Source: Streptomyces xanthophaeus (GTDB lineage: Bacteria > Actinomycetota > Actinomycetes > Streptomycetales > Streptomycetaceae). Taken from it: 64,000 bases of DNA. Made by a program: the position numbers and the translations under genes. The stretch lies in assembly GCF_000725805.1 (NCBI RefSeq), contig NZ_JOFT01000040.1, forward strand, positions 1 through 64,000, in the 5' to 3' direction. A model generated the notes under the pieces. It did no database searches. It saw only the letters and a program-made list of their open reading frames with translations, and was not told the DNA's origin. Within the stretch, counting starts at the first letter, position 1. Every line of letters starts with the position of its first letter. Below are positions 17,569 to 26,033 of the stretch, piece after piece.

Positions 17569-18855
17569 ATGCGATTCCCCATGCCCGCAACGGGCGCCCT
17601 TCCAGGGCCCGCCCGCACCCTCAGGTTCGGCGCCAACTACACCCCGTCCCGCGGCTGGTTCCACCACTGGCTGGACTTCGACCTCGACGAGGTCCGCGCC
17701 GACCTCGACTCGATCGCCTCGCTCGGGCTGGACCACGTCCGGGTGTTCCCGCTGTGGCCGGTGTTCCAGCCGAACCGGACGCTGATCCGGCCGCGCGCCG
17801 TCGAGCAGCTCGTCGCGCTCGCCGACGCGGCCGCCGAGCGCGGGCTCGACGTCAACGTGGACGGTCTGCAGGGGCACTTGTCCAGCTTCGACTTCCTGCC
17901 GGCCTGGACCCGTACCTGGCACCGGCGGAACATCTTCACCGATCCCGAGGTGGTCGCCGCGCAGCAGGAGTACCTGCGCACGCTGGCCGCGGCCCTCGCC
18001 GACCGGCCGAACTTCCTCGGCATGACCGTCGGCAACGAGATCAACCAGTTCTCCGGCGCCCCGCACCCCGACCCCGACCGGATCACCCCCGACCAGGCGG
18101 CCCGCTGGCTGGAGCGGATGCTCGCGGCCTGCGAGGCGGGCGCGGCGGGGCGGTTCCACCTGCACGCCGAGTACGACGCCGCCTGGTACCAGGACGGCCA
18201 CCCCTTCACCGTCGCCCAGGCCGCCCGCCTCGGGGCGGCGACGGCCGTGCACTCCTGGGTGTTCAACGGCACGGCGCAGCGCCACGGTCCGGCTGGCACG
18301 GCCACCGAGCAGCACGCCGCGTACCTGATCGAGCTGTCCAAGGCCTGGGCGCTCGACCCGCACCGCCCGGTGTGGCTCCAGGAGGTCGGCGCCCCCGCGC
18401 CGCTGGTCCCGCCGGAGCGGGCGGCGCGGTTCACCGGGGCCACCCTCGCGAACGCGCTCGACTGCCCGGACCTGTGGGGCGTGACCTGGTGGTGCTCGCA
18501 CGACGTGTCCCGGGACCTCGCCGACTTCCCGGAGCTCGAGTACGGCCTCGGCCTGCTCACCAACGACCGCCGGATCAAGCCCGCCGGGGCCGTCGTCGCC
18601 GAGGTCGCCGGGCAGTGGCGGGGCCGGGAGCACCGTCCCGCGCCCCGGACCACCGCGCTGGCCGTCGACGTCGGCGGGGCCCTGGAGGCGCCCCGGCGCT
18701 CGGTGTGCGCCCCGGGCGGCGCCTTCTTCGAGGCCTGGGCCGCTCTGGCCGCCGACGGGGTCCGTCCCGCGGTGGTGCTGGCCGAACGCGCCGGGGACCC
18801 GGCCCATCTGTCCGCGCGCGGCATCACCGAGGTGCTGCGCGTCCCCGAGGTCTGA
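17569..18855 (+). CDS. Glycoside hydrolase family 5-type enzyme
   Basis: This 428-aa (beta/alpha)8 hydrolase has no obvious signal peptide, so it is probably cytoplasmic. Acid/base Glu157 is in GMTVGNEINQF and nucleophile Glu272 in VWLQEVGAP, with LDHVRVFPLWPVFQPN as the early barrel strand. The type resembles GH5 beta-mannosidases found in bifidobacterial N-glycan loci (GH5_18), which split Man-beta-1,4-GlcNAc; this is an inference from context and general resemblance. ATG 17569 is used, with ATG 17581 as alternative; neither has a good ribosome site. The GH85 gene follows after 14 nt. Confidence 0.8.
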   Translation: MRFPMPATGALPGPARTLRFGANYTPSRGWFHHWLDFDLDEVRADLDSIASLGLDHVRVFPLWPVFQPNRTLIRPRAVEQLVALADAAAERGLDVNVDGLQGHLSSFDFLPAWTRTWHRRNIFTDPEVVAAQQEYLRTLAAALADRPNFLGMTVGNEINQFSGAPHPDPDRITPDQAARWLERMLAACEAGAAGRFHLHAEYDAAWYQDGHPFTVAQAARLGAATAVHSWVFNGTAQRHGPAGTATEQHAAYLIELSKAWALDPHRPVWLQEVGAPAPLVPPERAARFTGATLANALDCPDLWGVTWWCSHDVSRDLADFPELEYGLGLLTNDRRIKPAGAVVAEVAGQWRGREHRPAPRTTALAVDVGGALEAPRRSVCAPGGAFFEAWAALAADGVRPAVVLAERAGDPAHLSARGITEVLRVPEV

Positions 18856-18869
18856 GAGGGAGTGTCCGC

Positions 18870-21053
18870 ATGTCCGAGAACGGCCCCCGCATCGACCCCC
18901 GCACCACTGCCCGCCCCGGTCCGCCCCCGGCCCGGCGGGGCGTGCTCGCCGCCGGGGCCGGGGCGGGGGCCCTCGCCCTGCTGGGCGTGCCCGCCCGCGC
19001 CGCTGCCGCCGGGTCCGCACCGGCGACCGCACCGGCGACCGCACCGCCCGACGGGTCCGCGGCCCCGGCCGACCTGGCCCCCTACGCCTCCTACTGGTAT
19101 CCGGACTCGCTGCCGGAGGGCGTCCCCGGCCCCGGGATCGTGTGGCGCTCCCTGAAGGACTGGCGTCCCGGGGCGGATCCCGATCTGGCCCACAACACCG
19201 CGACGGTGCCGCTCGCGCCGCGCTTCACCCCCGTACCGCCCCACCCCGGCGCCCGGGCCGGCCAGGCCCGGATCTCCTCGCTCGTCTCCTTCGGTCCCAC
19301 CGCCGGGAACCCGTCCCAGGGCTCCGCGACCGCCGATTCCTACGCGCTGACGCACTGGGCGTACATCGACGAGCTGGTCTTCTGGGGCGGCTCCTCCGGC
19401 GAGGGGATCGTGCTGGCCCCGAACGCGCCCGTGACCGACGCCGCGCACCGCAACGGGGTCCGGGTGATGGGCAACGTGTTCCTGCCGCCCGTCCCGTACG
19501 GCGGCGACCTGCGCTGGACCCGGGACCTGGTCCAGAAGGACGCAGCCGGCCGCTTCCCGATCGCCGACAAGCTGGTGCAGGTGGCCCGGACGTACGGGTT
19601 CGACGGCTGGTTCGTCAATGCCGAGACGGACGGCGGCGACAGCGTCCTGGCCGGCCGGATGCGGGAGTTCCTGCGGGCGCTGCGGGCGGCGGGCGAGCCG
19701 CACCGGCTGCGGACCACCTGGTACGACGCCATGAACACCACCGGCCGGGTCGGCTGGCAGGGCGCGCTCAACGCACTGAACCAGGAGTTCTTCGAGGACC
19801 GGGCCGGTCCGGTCACGGACACCATGTTCGTGGACTTCCGCTGGACCCCGCGGACCCTCGCCGACTCCGGTGCGCTCGCGGACCGCCTGGGCCGCTCCCG
19901 CCACGAGCTGTGGGCCGCCGTGGACACCGAGTCGCACGGCTGGGACTCGGTGGTCCAGTGGGACGCGATCGTCCCGCGCGGCCGGGACCACGTGGTCAGC
20001 TACGGCTTCTACCGGCCCGAGTGGACCCGCAACCACCTCACCGACCGTTCCCCGGGCGCCTTCCACCGCGCCGACGACCGGTTCTGGACGGGCGAGTCCC
20101 TCGACCCCTCGCGCCCGGCGCCCGAGGGCGCCTGGAGGGCTCCCGCCACTGTCGTCGCGGACCGTTCCACGGTCGCCTCGCTGCCCTTCGCCTGCGCCTT
20201 CAACACCGGGCACGGGGAGCGCTGGTACGAGGAGGGCCGGGTCACCTCCGGCACCCCCTGGAGCCACCTCGGGCTCCAGGACCGGCTGCCGGGCCGCCGC
20301 TGGGTCGTGGAGACCTCCGGCGAACGGCCCGGCGTCACCCTGGACTTCGCCCGCGCCTGGCGCGGCGGCTCCAGCCTGCTGGTCTCGGGTCCGCTGACCG
20401 CGCCCGCCGTGGTCGGGCTGCACGCCACGCGGCTGCCGCTGACCCGGTCCACGGTGCTGGAGCTCGTGCACGCCACCGAATCGGGCGGCCCCGTCACGGT
20501 GGAGGTCGGCGTGGCGGTCCGCGAACCGGCCGCCCCCGGCGAGCCGGTCCCGTACACCTGGAGGGCGGTGCGGACGGTGCGCACGCGGCGGGGCTGGCGC
20601 ACCTCGCGGGCCGCGCTGGGACGGCTGGCCGGGCGGACGGCGTACGGGCTGGCGGTACGGATCTGCGCGCGCGGCGGCGGCCCGGTGGCCTGGCGGCTCG
20701 GCGCCCTGTCCCTCCGCGAGGCCCCGGCCGGGGGGCCGCCGGGGAGACCCGCCGGGCCCACCCGGCTCACGGTGGACGCCGCTGCGGTCGGGGACGGCAC
20801 GGCCGCGGTACGGCTGTCCTGGCGCCGGGGGGCGGCCGGGGAGGCCGGAGGGCTGCGGCACCACGAGGTGTCCCGGGTCCTGCCCGACGGCACCCGCCGC
20901 TTCCTCGGCGGCACCTGCGGCACCGCGCTCTACCTGCCCGCCGTCCCCCGCGCGGGCCGGGAGCGGGCGGTCACCTTCGAGGTGCGGGCCGTGGACGAGC
21001 TGTACGCGGCCTCGGAGCCGGCCCGCGCGCGCCTCGCCTGGGGGCCTGCGTAG
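18870..21053 (+). CDS. Secreted GH85 endo-beta-N-acetylglucosaminidase
   Basis: This 727-aa protein has a twin-arginine-like signal (ARRGVLAAGAGAGALALLGVPARA) and a family 85 catalytic barrel. Landmarks are ASYWYPDSLPEG, ALTHWAYIDELVFWGG, and the catalytic NxE pair Asn250/Glu252 in FDGWFVNAETDGG, then TTWYDAMNTTGRVGWQ. The C-terminal ~300 residues look like beta-sandwich and fibronectin-like domains. GH85 enzymes cut the GlcNAc-GlcNAc core of N-glycans. Gene order with GH5, ROK kinase and LacI suggests release outside the cell and later processing inside. The ribosome site is GAGAGGGAG. Confidence 0.9.
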   Translation: MSENGPRIDPRTTARPGPPPARRGVLAAGAGAGALALLGVPARAAAAGSAPATAPATAPPDGSAAPADLAPYASYWYPDSLPEGVPGPGIVWRSLKDWRPGADPDLAHNTATVPLAPRFTPVPPHPGARAGQARISSLVSFGPTAGNPSQGSATADSYALTHWAYIDELVFWGGSSGEGIVLAPNAPVTDAAHRNGVRVMGNVFLPPVPYGGDLRWTRDLVQKDAAGRFPIADKLVQVARTYGFDGWFVNAETDGGDSVLAGRMREFLRALRAAGEPHRLRTTWYDAMNTTGRVGWQGALNALNQEFFEDRAGPVTDTMFVDFRWTPRTLADSGALADRLGRSRHELWAAVDTESHGWDSVVQWDAIVPRGRDHVVSYGFYRPEWTRNHLTDRSPGAFHRADDRFWTGESLDPSRPAPEGAWRAPATVVADRSTVASLPFACAFNTGHGERWYEEGRVTSGTPWSHLGLQDRLPGRRWVVETSGERPGVTLDFARAWRGGSSLLVSGPLTAPAVVGLHATRLPLTRSTVLELVHATESGGPVTVEVGVAVREPAAPGEPVPYTWRAVRTVRTRRGWRTSRAALGRLAGRTAYGLAVRICARGGGPVAWRLGALSLREAPAGGPPGRPAGPTRLTVDAAAVGDGTAAVRLSWRRGAAGEAGGLRHHEVSRVLPDGTRRFLGGTCGTALYLPAVPRAGRERAVTFEVRAVDELYAASEPARARLAWGPA

Positions 21054-21072
21054 GGGGTCAGGAGGTACGGGG

Positions 21073-22485
21073 TCAGGGGTTGTGGGGTTCGGTGCGGGGC
21101 ACGGCCACCGTCACCCGCAGTCCGTGCGGCGGGTTCGTCTCGTAGGAGAGGGACCCGCCGCCCGCGGCGAGCAGGATGCGGGAGATCGACAGGCCTAGCC
21201 CGGAGCCCTTGATGTTCTGGTGCCGGCCGCTGCGCCAGAACCGGTCGCCCACCCGCAGCAGCTCCTCCTCGGTGAGGCCGGGGCCGCGGTCGGCGACGAC
21301 CACGTGCACGAAACGCCCGGCGGCGGAGACGGACACCTCGACCTCCTCCCCCTCGGGGGTGAACTTCAGGGCGTTGTCGATGACGGCGTCGAGGGCGCTG
21401 GACAGGGCGATGGGGTCGGCCCAGCCGGTGACGGCGCTGCGTCCCGTCCCGCCGAGCCGCACGCCCTTCTCCTCGGCGTACGGGCGCCAGGCCGCGACCC
21501 GCTCGGTGGTCAGCGCCCCGATGTCGGTGAGGCTGATCTCGGCGGAGGCGTGCTCGGCCAGCGCCAGGTCCAGCAGGTCGTCGAGGACCTGCGTCAGGCG
21601 CTTGCCCTCGGTGCGTACGGAGGCGATCTCCGCATTCCCCTCGGGCAGTTCGAGGGCGAGCAGCTCGATCCGCAGGAGCAGCGCGGCGAGCGGATTGCGC
21701 AGCTGGTGGGAGGCGTCCGCGACGAACGCCCGCTGCTGCTCCAGTACCTCTTCGACGTTGTCGGCCATCTCGTTGAACGACCTGGCCAGGCGCTGGAGTT
21801 CCGGCGGTCCGCCGGCCGCCGCTACGCGTGAGTTCATCCGGCCGGTGGCGATGCCGTGCGCTGCCGCGTCCAGGGTCCGTACGGGCTTGAGCACCCAGCT
21901 GGTGAGCCGCAGGGCGGCGCCGAAGGCGACCAGCATCGCGGCGGCGAGCCCGGCCGCGATGAGCAGCCATCCCCGCAGGATGCGGCCGCGCATCAGGTCG
22001 GTGGGCGATTCGGTGGCGACGACGGCGACCACGTCCCCGTCGAGGACGACCGGGGAGGCGACGAGCAGTTTGCCGTGCGTCTGCCAGGGCCACACCTGCG
22101 GCGGATCGTGGCTGCGCCGTCCGGCGAGCGCCTCCTCGAAGGCGCGGCGCCCCTCACCGGCCCGCGGGAGCTCCCACCAGCCGGGGGAACGGGCCATGGC
22201 GTTGTCGTCGCGCAGGAAGATGCCGACGCGGATGCCGTACAGCTCCTGGTAGCGGGTCAGCTCGGTCCGCAGGGCGTCCCGGCGTTCGTCGGCCCCGGTG
22301 GATCCGGAGCCCTCGGCGTCGATGACGAACTGGGCCAGGGCGGCGAAGCGGGCGCTGTCGTCGATCCGGTCGACCACCACGCGCTGCTGCTGTCCGGCGG
22401 CCAGGCTCACGGCGAGCGGGAAACCGAGGGCGAGGAGCACGCCGGCCATCAGGACGACGAGCAGGGGAAGGAGCCTGGCGCGCAC
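21073..22485 (-). CDS. gluK: Sensor histidine kinase, glutamate-sensing GluK type
   Basis: This 470-aa membrane kinase has an N-terminal transmembrane segment, an extracellular sensor of about 130 residues, a second membrane segment (GWLLIAAGLAAAMLVAFGAAL), HAMP, the HisKA motif DASHQLRNPLAALLLRIELL, and ATPase boxes NALKFT, DRGPGLTEEEL and GSGLGLSISR. The start is GTG, 12 nt after the response regulator stop. In S. coelicolor the pair next to gluABCD was described as GluR-GluK, a glutamate-sensing system that activates uptake; the same arrangement is present here, so I transfer the names from context. Confidence 0.85.
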   Translation of the reverse strand: MRARLLPLLVVLMAGVLLALGFPLAVSLAAGQQQRVVVDRIDDSARFAALAQFVIDAEGSGSTGADERRDALRTELTRYQELYGIRVGIFLRDDNAMARSPGWWELPRAGEGRRAFEEALAGRRSHDPPQVWPWQTHGKLLVASPVVLDGDVVAVVATESPTDLMRGRILRGWLLIAAGLAAAMLVAFGAALRLTSWVLKPVRTLDAAAHGIATGRMNSRVAAAGGPPELQRLARSFNEMADNVEEVLEQQRAFVADASHQLRNPLAALLLRIELLALELPEGNAEIASVRTEGKRLTQVLDDLLDLALAEHASAEISLTDIGALTTERVAAWRPYAEEKGVRLGGTGRSAVTGWADPIALSSALDAVIDNALKFTPEGEEVEVSVSAAGRFVHVVVADRGPGLTEEELLRVGDRFWRSGRHQNIKGSGLGLSISRILLAAGGGSLSYETNPPHGLRVTVAVPRTEPHNP

Positions 22486-22497
22486 GGCAGCGGCCCG

Positions 22498-23202
22498 TCA
22501 GGGGGCGGTGGGGGCGACGAGCCGGTAGCCCACCCCGCGGACGGTCTCGATGAGGGCGGGCATCGCGAGCTTGGAGCGCAGCGAGGCGACGTGCACCTCC
22601 AGGGTCCGGCCGGTCCCCTCCCAGCTGGTCCGCCAGACCTCGCTGATGATCTGTTCGCGGCGGAAGACCACCCCGGGGCGCTGCGCGAGCAGGGCCAGCA
22701 GGTCGAATTCCTTGCGGGTGAGGGGTACGTCGGTGCCGTCCACGCTGACGCGGCGGGTGGGCAGCTCGATGCTGACCGGGCCGAGCCGGACCACGGAGGG
22801 CGTACCGGTCCCGGTGGCGGAGGCCTCCTCGGAGACCCCGGTGCGCCGGGCGACGGCGTGGATGCGGGCCAGCAGCTCGCCGGTGTCGTAGGGCTTGGTG
22901 ACGTAGTCGTCGGCGCCCATGTTGAGCCCGTGGATGCGCGAGCGGACGTCGGCCCGTGCGGTGACCATGATGACGGGCGTGGAGGTGCGCTTGCGGATCT
23001 TGCCGCACACCTCGTAGCCGTCCTGGTCGGGCAGGCCCAGATCGAGGAGGACGACGCCGAAGGGCGGGGCGCCGGCGGGCAGCAGTGCCTGCAGGGCCTC
23101 CTCGCCGTTGCGGGCATGGGTCACCCGGAAGCCGTGCCGGGCGAGGACCGCGGACAGGGCGGCGGCGACGTGGTCGTCGTCCTCGACGAGCAGCAGTCTC
23201 AT
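22498..23202 (-). CDS. gluR: OmpR family response regulator, GluR type
   Basis: This 234-aa regulator has a receiver domain ([13 protein letters not shown], phosphoacceptor in [13 protein letters not shown], switch Lys in [20 protein letters not shown]) and a winged-helix DNA-binding domain ([30 protein letters not shown]). A good GAGGGGG ribosome site precedes the ATG. The gene is first in a two-gene unit with the kinase and divergent from gluABCD. Four in-phase TTCTTC repeats stand just upstream and are a likely binding site for this protein. Confidence 0.88.
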   Translation of the reverse strand: MRLLLVEDDDHVAAALSAVLARHGFRVTHARNGEEALQALLPAGAPPFGVVLLDLGLPDQDGYEVCGKIRKRTSTPVIMVTARADVRSRIHGLNMGADDYVTKPYDTGELLARIHAVARRTGVSEEASATGTGTPSVVRLGPVSIELPTRRVSVDGTDVPLTRKEFDLLALLAQRPGVVFRREQIISEVWRTSWEGTGRTLEVHVASLRSKLAMPALIETVRGVGYRLVAPTAP

Positions 23203-23519
23203 GGCGTCCCCCTCTCCTCTTCTTCAGCTGGGAGCTTGTTCTTCGGTCGTTCTTCGGTGGTTCTTCGCTTCTTCTTCAGCCCGGGTACAGGCCACCCTGC
23301 ATCCACGCCGATGCAGACTCCCACGTCAAGGGGGTTCCGGTCCGGCGCGCCTTCTGTTATCCACCCGGTACGCGTACCGGGAGCGCCTCGGGCCGAGGCG
23401 TACGGAGCGTATCCGGGCGAGGCCGGATCGTTATGCTCAATTCTCCCTCAGATGTGATGACGCTGTGCGCGAGACGTCACTACTGTCCTCCCAACCGAGG
23501 AGGACGGAGCAAGAAGCCG
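23203..23519. promoter_or_regulatory. Divergent gluR / gluABCD control region
   Basis: This 317-nt gap holds both promoters. Near gluR, TTCTTC recurs at 23240, 23251, 23262 and 23273, exactly 11 bp apart. Further on, CCCGGTACGCGTACCGGG at 23364-23381 is a perfect 18-bp palindrome. Close to gluA there is an AGGAGG about 15 nt before the ATG. I see no open reading frame or RNA gene in it. Confidence 0.7.
23239..23279. repeat. Four 11-bp-phased direct repeats upstream of gluR
   Basis: GTTCTTCGGT occurs at 23239 and 23250, GTTCTTCGCT at 23261, and CTTCTTCAGC at 23272. Each copy is 11 bp after the last, so they face the same side of the helix, as OmpR/PhoB-type boxes do. Confidence 0.7.
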
Positions 23520-24305
23520 ATGAGCGGAGTATCAGTGACCAAGGACGTACAGGACGCGGCCGGTGCCGCGGACGACCTGGTCGTACTGAGCAACGTCAAC
23601 AAGCACTTCGGCGCGCTGCACGTGCTTCAGGACATCAATCTGAGCATTGCCCGCGGTGAGGTCGTCGTCGTGATCGGTCCTTCGGGATCGGGCAAGTCCA
23701 CGCTGTGCCGGACCATCAACCGTCTGGAGACCATCGACTCGGGCGCCATCACGCTCGACGGCAAGGAACTGCCCTCCGAGGGCAGGGAACTGGCCCGGCT
23801 GCGTGCCGATGTCGGCATGGTCTTCCAGTCGTTCAACCTCTTCGCGCACAAGACGGTGCTGGAGAACGTCATGCTCGGCCAGGTCAAGGTCCGCAAGACC
23901 GGCCAGGCCGCGGCGCGCGAGAAGGCGCAGTCCCTGCTGGACCGGGTGGGCGTCGGCTCCCAGGCCGACAAGTACCCGGCGCAGCTCTCCGGCGGCCAGC
24001 AGCAGCGCGTGGCGATCGCCCGCGCGCTGGCCATGGAGCCGAAGGTGATGCTCTTCGACGAGCCGACGTCGGCGCTCGACCCGGAAATGATCAACGAGGT
24101 GCTGGAGGTCATGCAGCAGCTCGCCCGGGAGGGGATGACGATGGTGGTCGTCACGCACGAGATGGGCTTCGCCCGCTCCGCTGCCAACCGCGTCGTCTTC
24201 ATGGCCGACGGAAAGATCGTCGAAGAAGCCACGCCCGAGGCCTTCTTCAGCAACCCGCGCAGTGACCGGGCGAAGGACTTCCTGTCGAAGATCCTGCACC
24301 ACTGA
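23520..24305 (+). CDS. gluA: Glutamate ABC transporter ATP-binding protein
   Basis: This 261-aa ATPase drives import of glutamate with GluB, GluC and GluD. Walker [10 protein letters not shown], signature [15 protein letters not shown], Walker [16 protein letters not shown] and the switch His in [10 protein letters not shown] are all intact. It is of the polar amino acid importer class (GlnQ/GluA). The start at 23520 is chosen because AGGAGG lies upstream and the conserved part begins soon after; a GTG a few codons downstream is possible. First gene of the four-gene operon. Confidence 0.95.
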   Translation: MSGVSVTKDVQDAAGAADDLVVLSNVNKHFGALHVLQDINLSIARGEVVVVIGPSGSGKSTLCRTINRLETIDSGAITLDGKELPSEGRELARLRADVGMVFQSFNLFAHKTVLENVMLGQVKVRKTGQAAAREKAQSLLDRVGVGSQADKYPAQLSGGQQQRVAIARALAMEPKVMLFDEPTSALDPEMINEVLEVMQQLAREGMTMVVVTHEMGFARSAANRVVFMADGKIVEEATPEAFFSNPRSDRAKDFLSKILHH

Positions 24306-24342
24306 CGGCCGGGTCTGGTAGTCATCCGGTGGGCGGAACACC

Positions 24343-24366
24343 GCCGCGGCCGCTCAGGCCCGCGGC
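24343..24366 (+). promoter_or_regulatory. Hairpin between gluA and gluB
   Basis: GCCGCGGCC pairs with GGCCCGCGGC (one bulge) around a short loop. There is no T-run, so it more likely stabilises or punctuates the mRNA before gluB than ends it. Confidence 0.45.
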
Positions 24367-24423
24367 GTGTCCGCCGCACTGTCGCCCGTCGTTCAACACC
24401 GTCTCATCCGAGGGAAGTTCATC

Positions 24424-25275
24424 ATGAACGTTTTCAAGACCGGTGCGGCCGCGGCCATCGCCGTCACCCTGGCCCTGACCGCGACCGCCTGTGGCGGCAG
24501 CAGCGACAAGAGCTCGGGCAGCACCGAGAGCGGTGGCGCCAAGAAGGACAAGGTCGTCATCGGCATCAAGTTCGACCAGCCGGGTGTGGGCCTCAAGACC
24601 CCTGACGGCAAGTACACGGGCTTCGACGTCGACGTCGCGACCTACGTCGCCAAGGAGCTCGGCTACCAGCCCGACCAGATCGAGTGGAAGCAGGCCATCA
24701 GCGCCGAGCGCGAGAACCTGATCGCCAACGGCGACGTCAAGTTCGTCGTCGCGAGCTACTCGATCAACGACAAGCGCAAGGAGAAGGTCGACTTCGCCGG
24801 CCCGTACCTCCTCGCGCACCAGGACCTGCTGGTCCGCGCCGACGACTCGTCCATCACCAAGGCCGAGGACCTGAACAAGAAGAAGCTCTGCTCGGTCACC
24901 GGCTCGACCTCGGCGCAGAACGTCAAGACCAAGCTGGCCCCCGAGGCCGACCTGCTGGAGCAGGGTGGCTACTCCGAGTGCCTCACCGGCCTGGAGAACA
25001 AGGCCGTCGACGCACTGACCACGGACAACTCGATCCTGGCGGGCTACGCGGCGCAGGACAAGAACAAGGGCAAGTTCAAGCTGGTCGGGCTGAGCCTGAG
25101 CAACGAGAACTACGGCATCGGTCTGAAGAAGGGCGACAAGGACCTTCAGACCAAGATCAACGCCGCGCTCAAGAAGATGGTCGCGGACGGCGCCTGGGAC
25201 GAGGCCGTGAAGAAGAACTTCGGTCCGGCCAACTACAAGAACGAGCCGGCCCCGCAGATCACCGAAGGCAGCTGA
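24424..25275 (+). CDS. gluB: Glutamate-binding lipoprotein
   Basis: This 283-aa solute-binding protein has a lipoprotein signal with lipobox TATAC (Cys22 followed by GGSS), a short Ser/Gly linker and the class 3 binding fold (KVVIGIKFDQPGVGLKTPDGKYTGFDVDVATYVAKELG). It captures glutamate at the outer membrane face and delivers it to GluC-GluD. GAGGGAAG precedes the ATG. It is flanked by hairpins on both sides in the operon mRNA, which fits the usual need for more binding protein than permease. Codon use is notably lysine/AAG rich, as expected for a highly expressed protein. Confidence 0.95.
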   Translation: MNVFKTGAAAAIAVTLALTATACGGSSDKSSGSTESGGAKKDKVVIGIKFDQPGVGLKTPDGKYTGFDVDVATYVAKELGYQPDQIEWKQAISAERENLIANGDVKFVVASYSINDKRKEKVDFAGPYLLAHQDLLVRADDSSITKAEDLNKKKLCSVTGSTSAQNVKTKLAPEADLLEQGGYSECLTGLENKAVDALTTDNSILAGYAAQDKNKGKFKLVGLSLSNENYGIGLKKGDKDLQTKINAALKKMVADGAWDEAVKKNFGPANYKNEPAPQITEGS

Positions 25276-25289
25276 TTCACCGGTGAGGA

Positions 25290-25322
25290 GCGTCGCCGCC
25301 CGCCTGCCAAGGGCGGCGGCGC
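25290..25322 (+). promoter_or_regulatory. Hairpin between gluB and gluC
   Basis: A 12-bp stem (core CGCCGCCC/GGGCGGCG at 25294-25301 and 25311-25318, one G-T pair outside) encloses a 9-nt loop. Without a T-run it is a candidate partial terminator or 3' stabiliser that lowers permease expression relative to gluB. Confidence 0.55.
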
Positions 25323-25358
25323 ACCTCGCCGGCCATCCTGGGGAGAGCGCAGGGCATC

Positions 25359-26033
25359 GTGTTCGATTTTCTTGATTCCGGGCAGTACGACCTGCTCGGA
25401 GCCTTCTGGGTGACGGTTCAGCTCACCCTCTACTCGGCGGTCGGGTCCCTCATATGGGGAACCATGCTGGCCGGGATGCGGGTCAGCCCGGTCCCGCTGA
25501 TGCGGGGCTTCGGTACCGCGTACGTCAACCTCGTGCGCAACACTCCGCTGACCGTGCTGATCATCGCCTGTTCGCTGGGTCTCAGCCAGACCCTCGGCAT
25601 CTCGTTGGGCGGCGGCACGTTCAAGGAGACCGGTTTCCGGCTCGCGGTCCTCGGACTGACCGCCTACACCGGCACCTTCGTCTGCGAAGCGCTGCGGTCG
25701 GGCATCAACACGGTCCCCGTCGGCCAGGCAGAGGCGGCACGCGCCCTGGGCCTGAGCTTCGTCCAGGTGCTCACGCTGATCGTGCTCCCCCAGGCCTTCC
25801 GGGCGGTCGTCGCACCGCTCACGAACGTACTGATCGCACTCACCAAGAACACCACGGTGGCGGCGGCCATCGGCGTGGCCGAGGCGGCCCTGCTGATGAA
25901 GGAAATGGTCGAGAACGAGGCGGACGCGCTCTTCGCCGTCTTCGGGGTCTTCGCCCTGGGCTTCGTCCTCCTGACCCTGCCCACCGGCCTGCTCCTGGGC
26001 TGGGTGGCCAAACGAGTGGCGGTGAAGCGATGA
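25359..26033 (+). CDS. gluC: Glutamate ABC transporter permease GluC
   Basis: This 224-aa inner-membrane protein has about five membrane helices and the EAA loop (GQAEAARALGLSFVQVLTLIVLPQAFRAVV) that docks on GluA. LVRNTPLTVLII is the typical polar amino acid permease motif. The start is GTG with GGGGAG upstream. Its stop codon overlaps the ATG of gluD (ATGA), so the two permeases are translationally coupled. Confidence 0.95.
   Translation: MFDFLDSGQYDLLGAFWVTVQLTLYSAVGSLIWGTMLAGMRVSPVPLMRGFGTAYVNLVRNTPLTVLIIACSLGLSQTLGISLGGGTFKETGFRLAVLGLTAYTGTFVCEALRSGINTVPVGQAEAARALGLSFVQVLTLIVLPQAFRAVVAPLTNVLIALTKNTTVAAAIGVAEAALLMKEMVENEADALFAVFGVFALGFVLLTLPTGLLLGWVAKRVAVKR

Noticed and set aside
17637..20864. 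A 1075-codon minus-strand frame opposite the GH5 and GH85 genes
   Set aside because: It is a shadow of two genes with clear catalytic motifs; its composition is repetitive Pro/Gly/Arg without family signatures.
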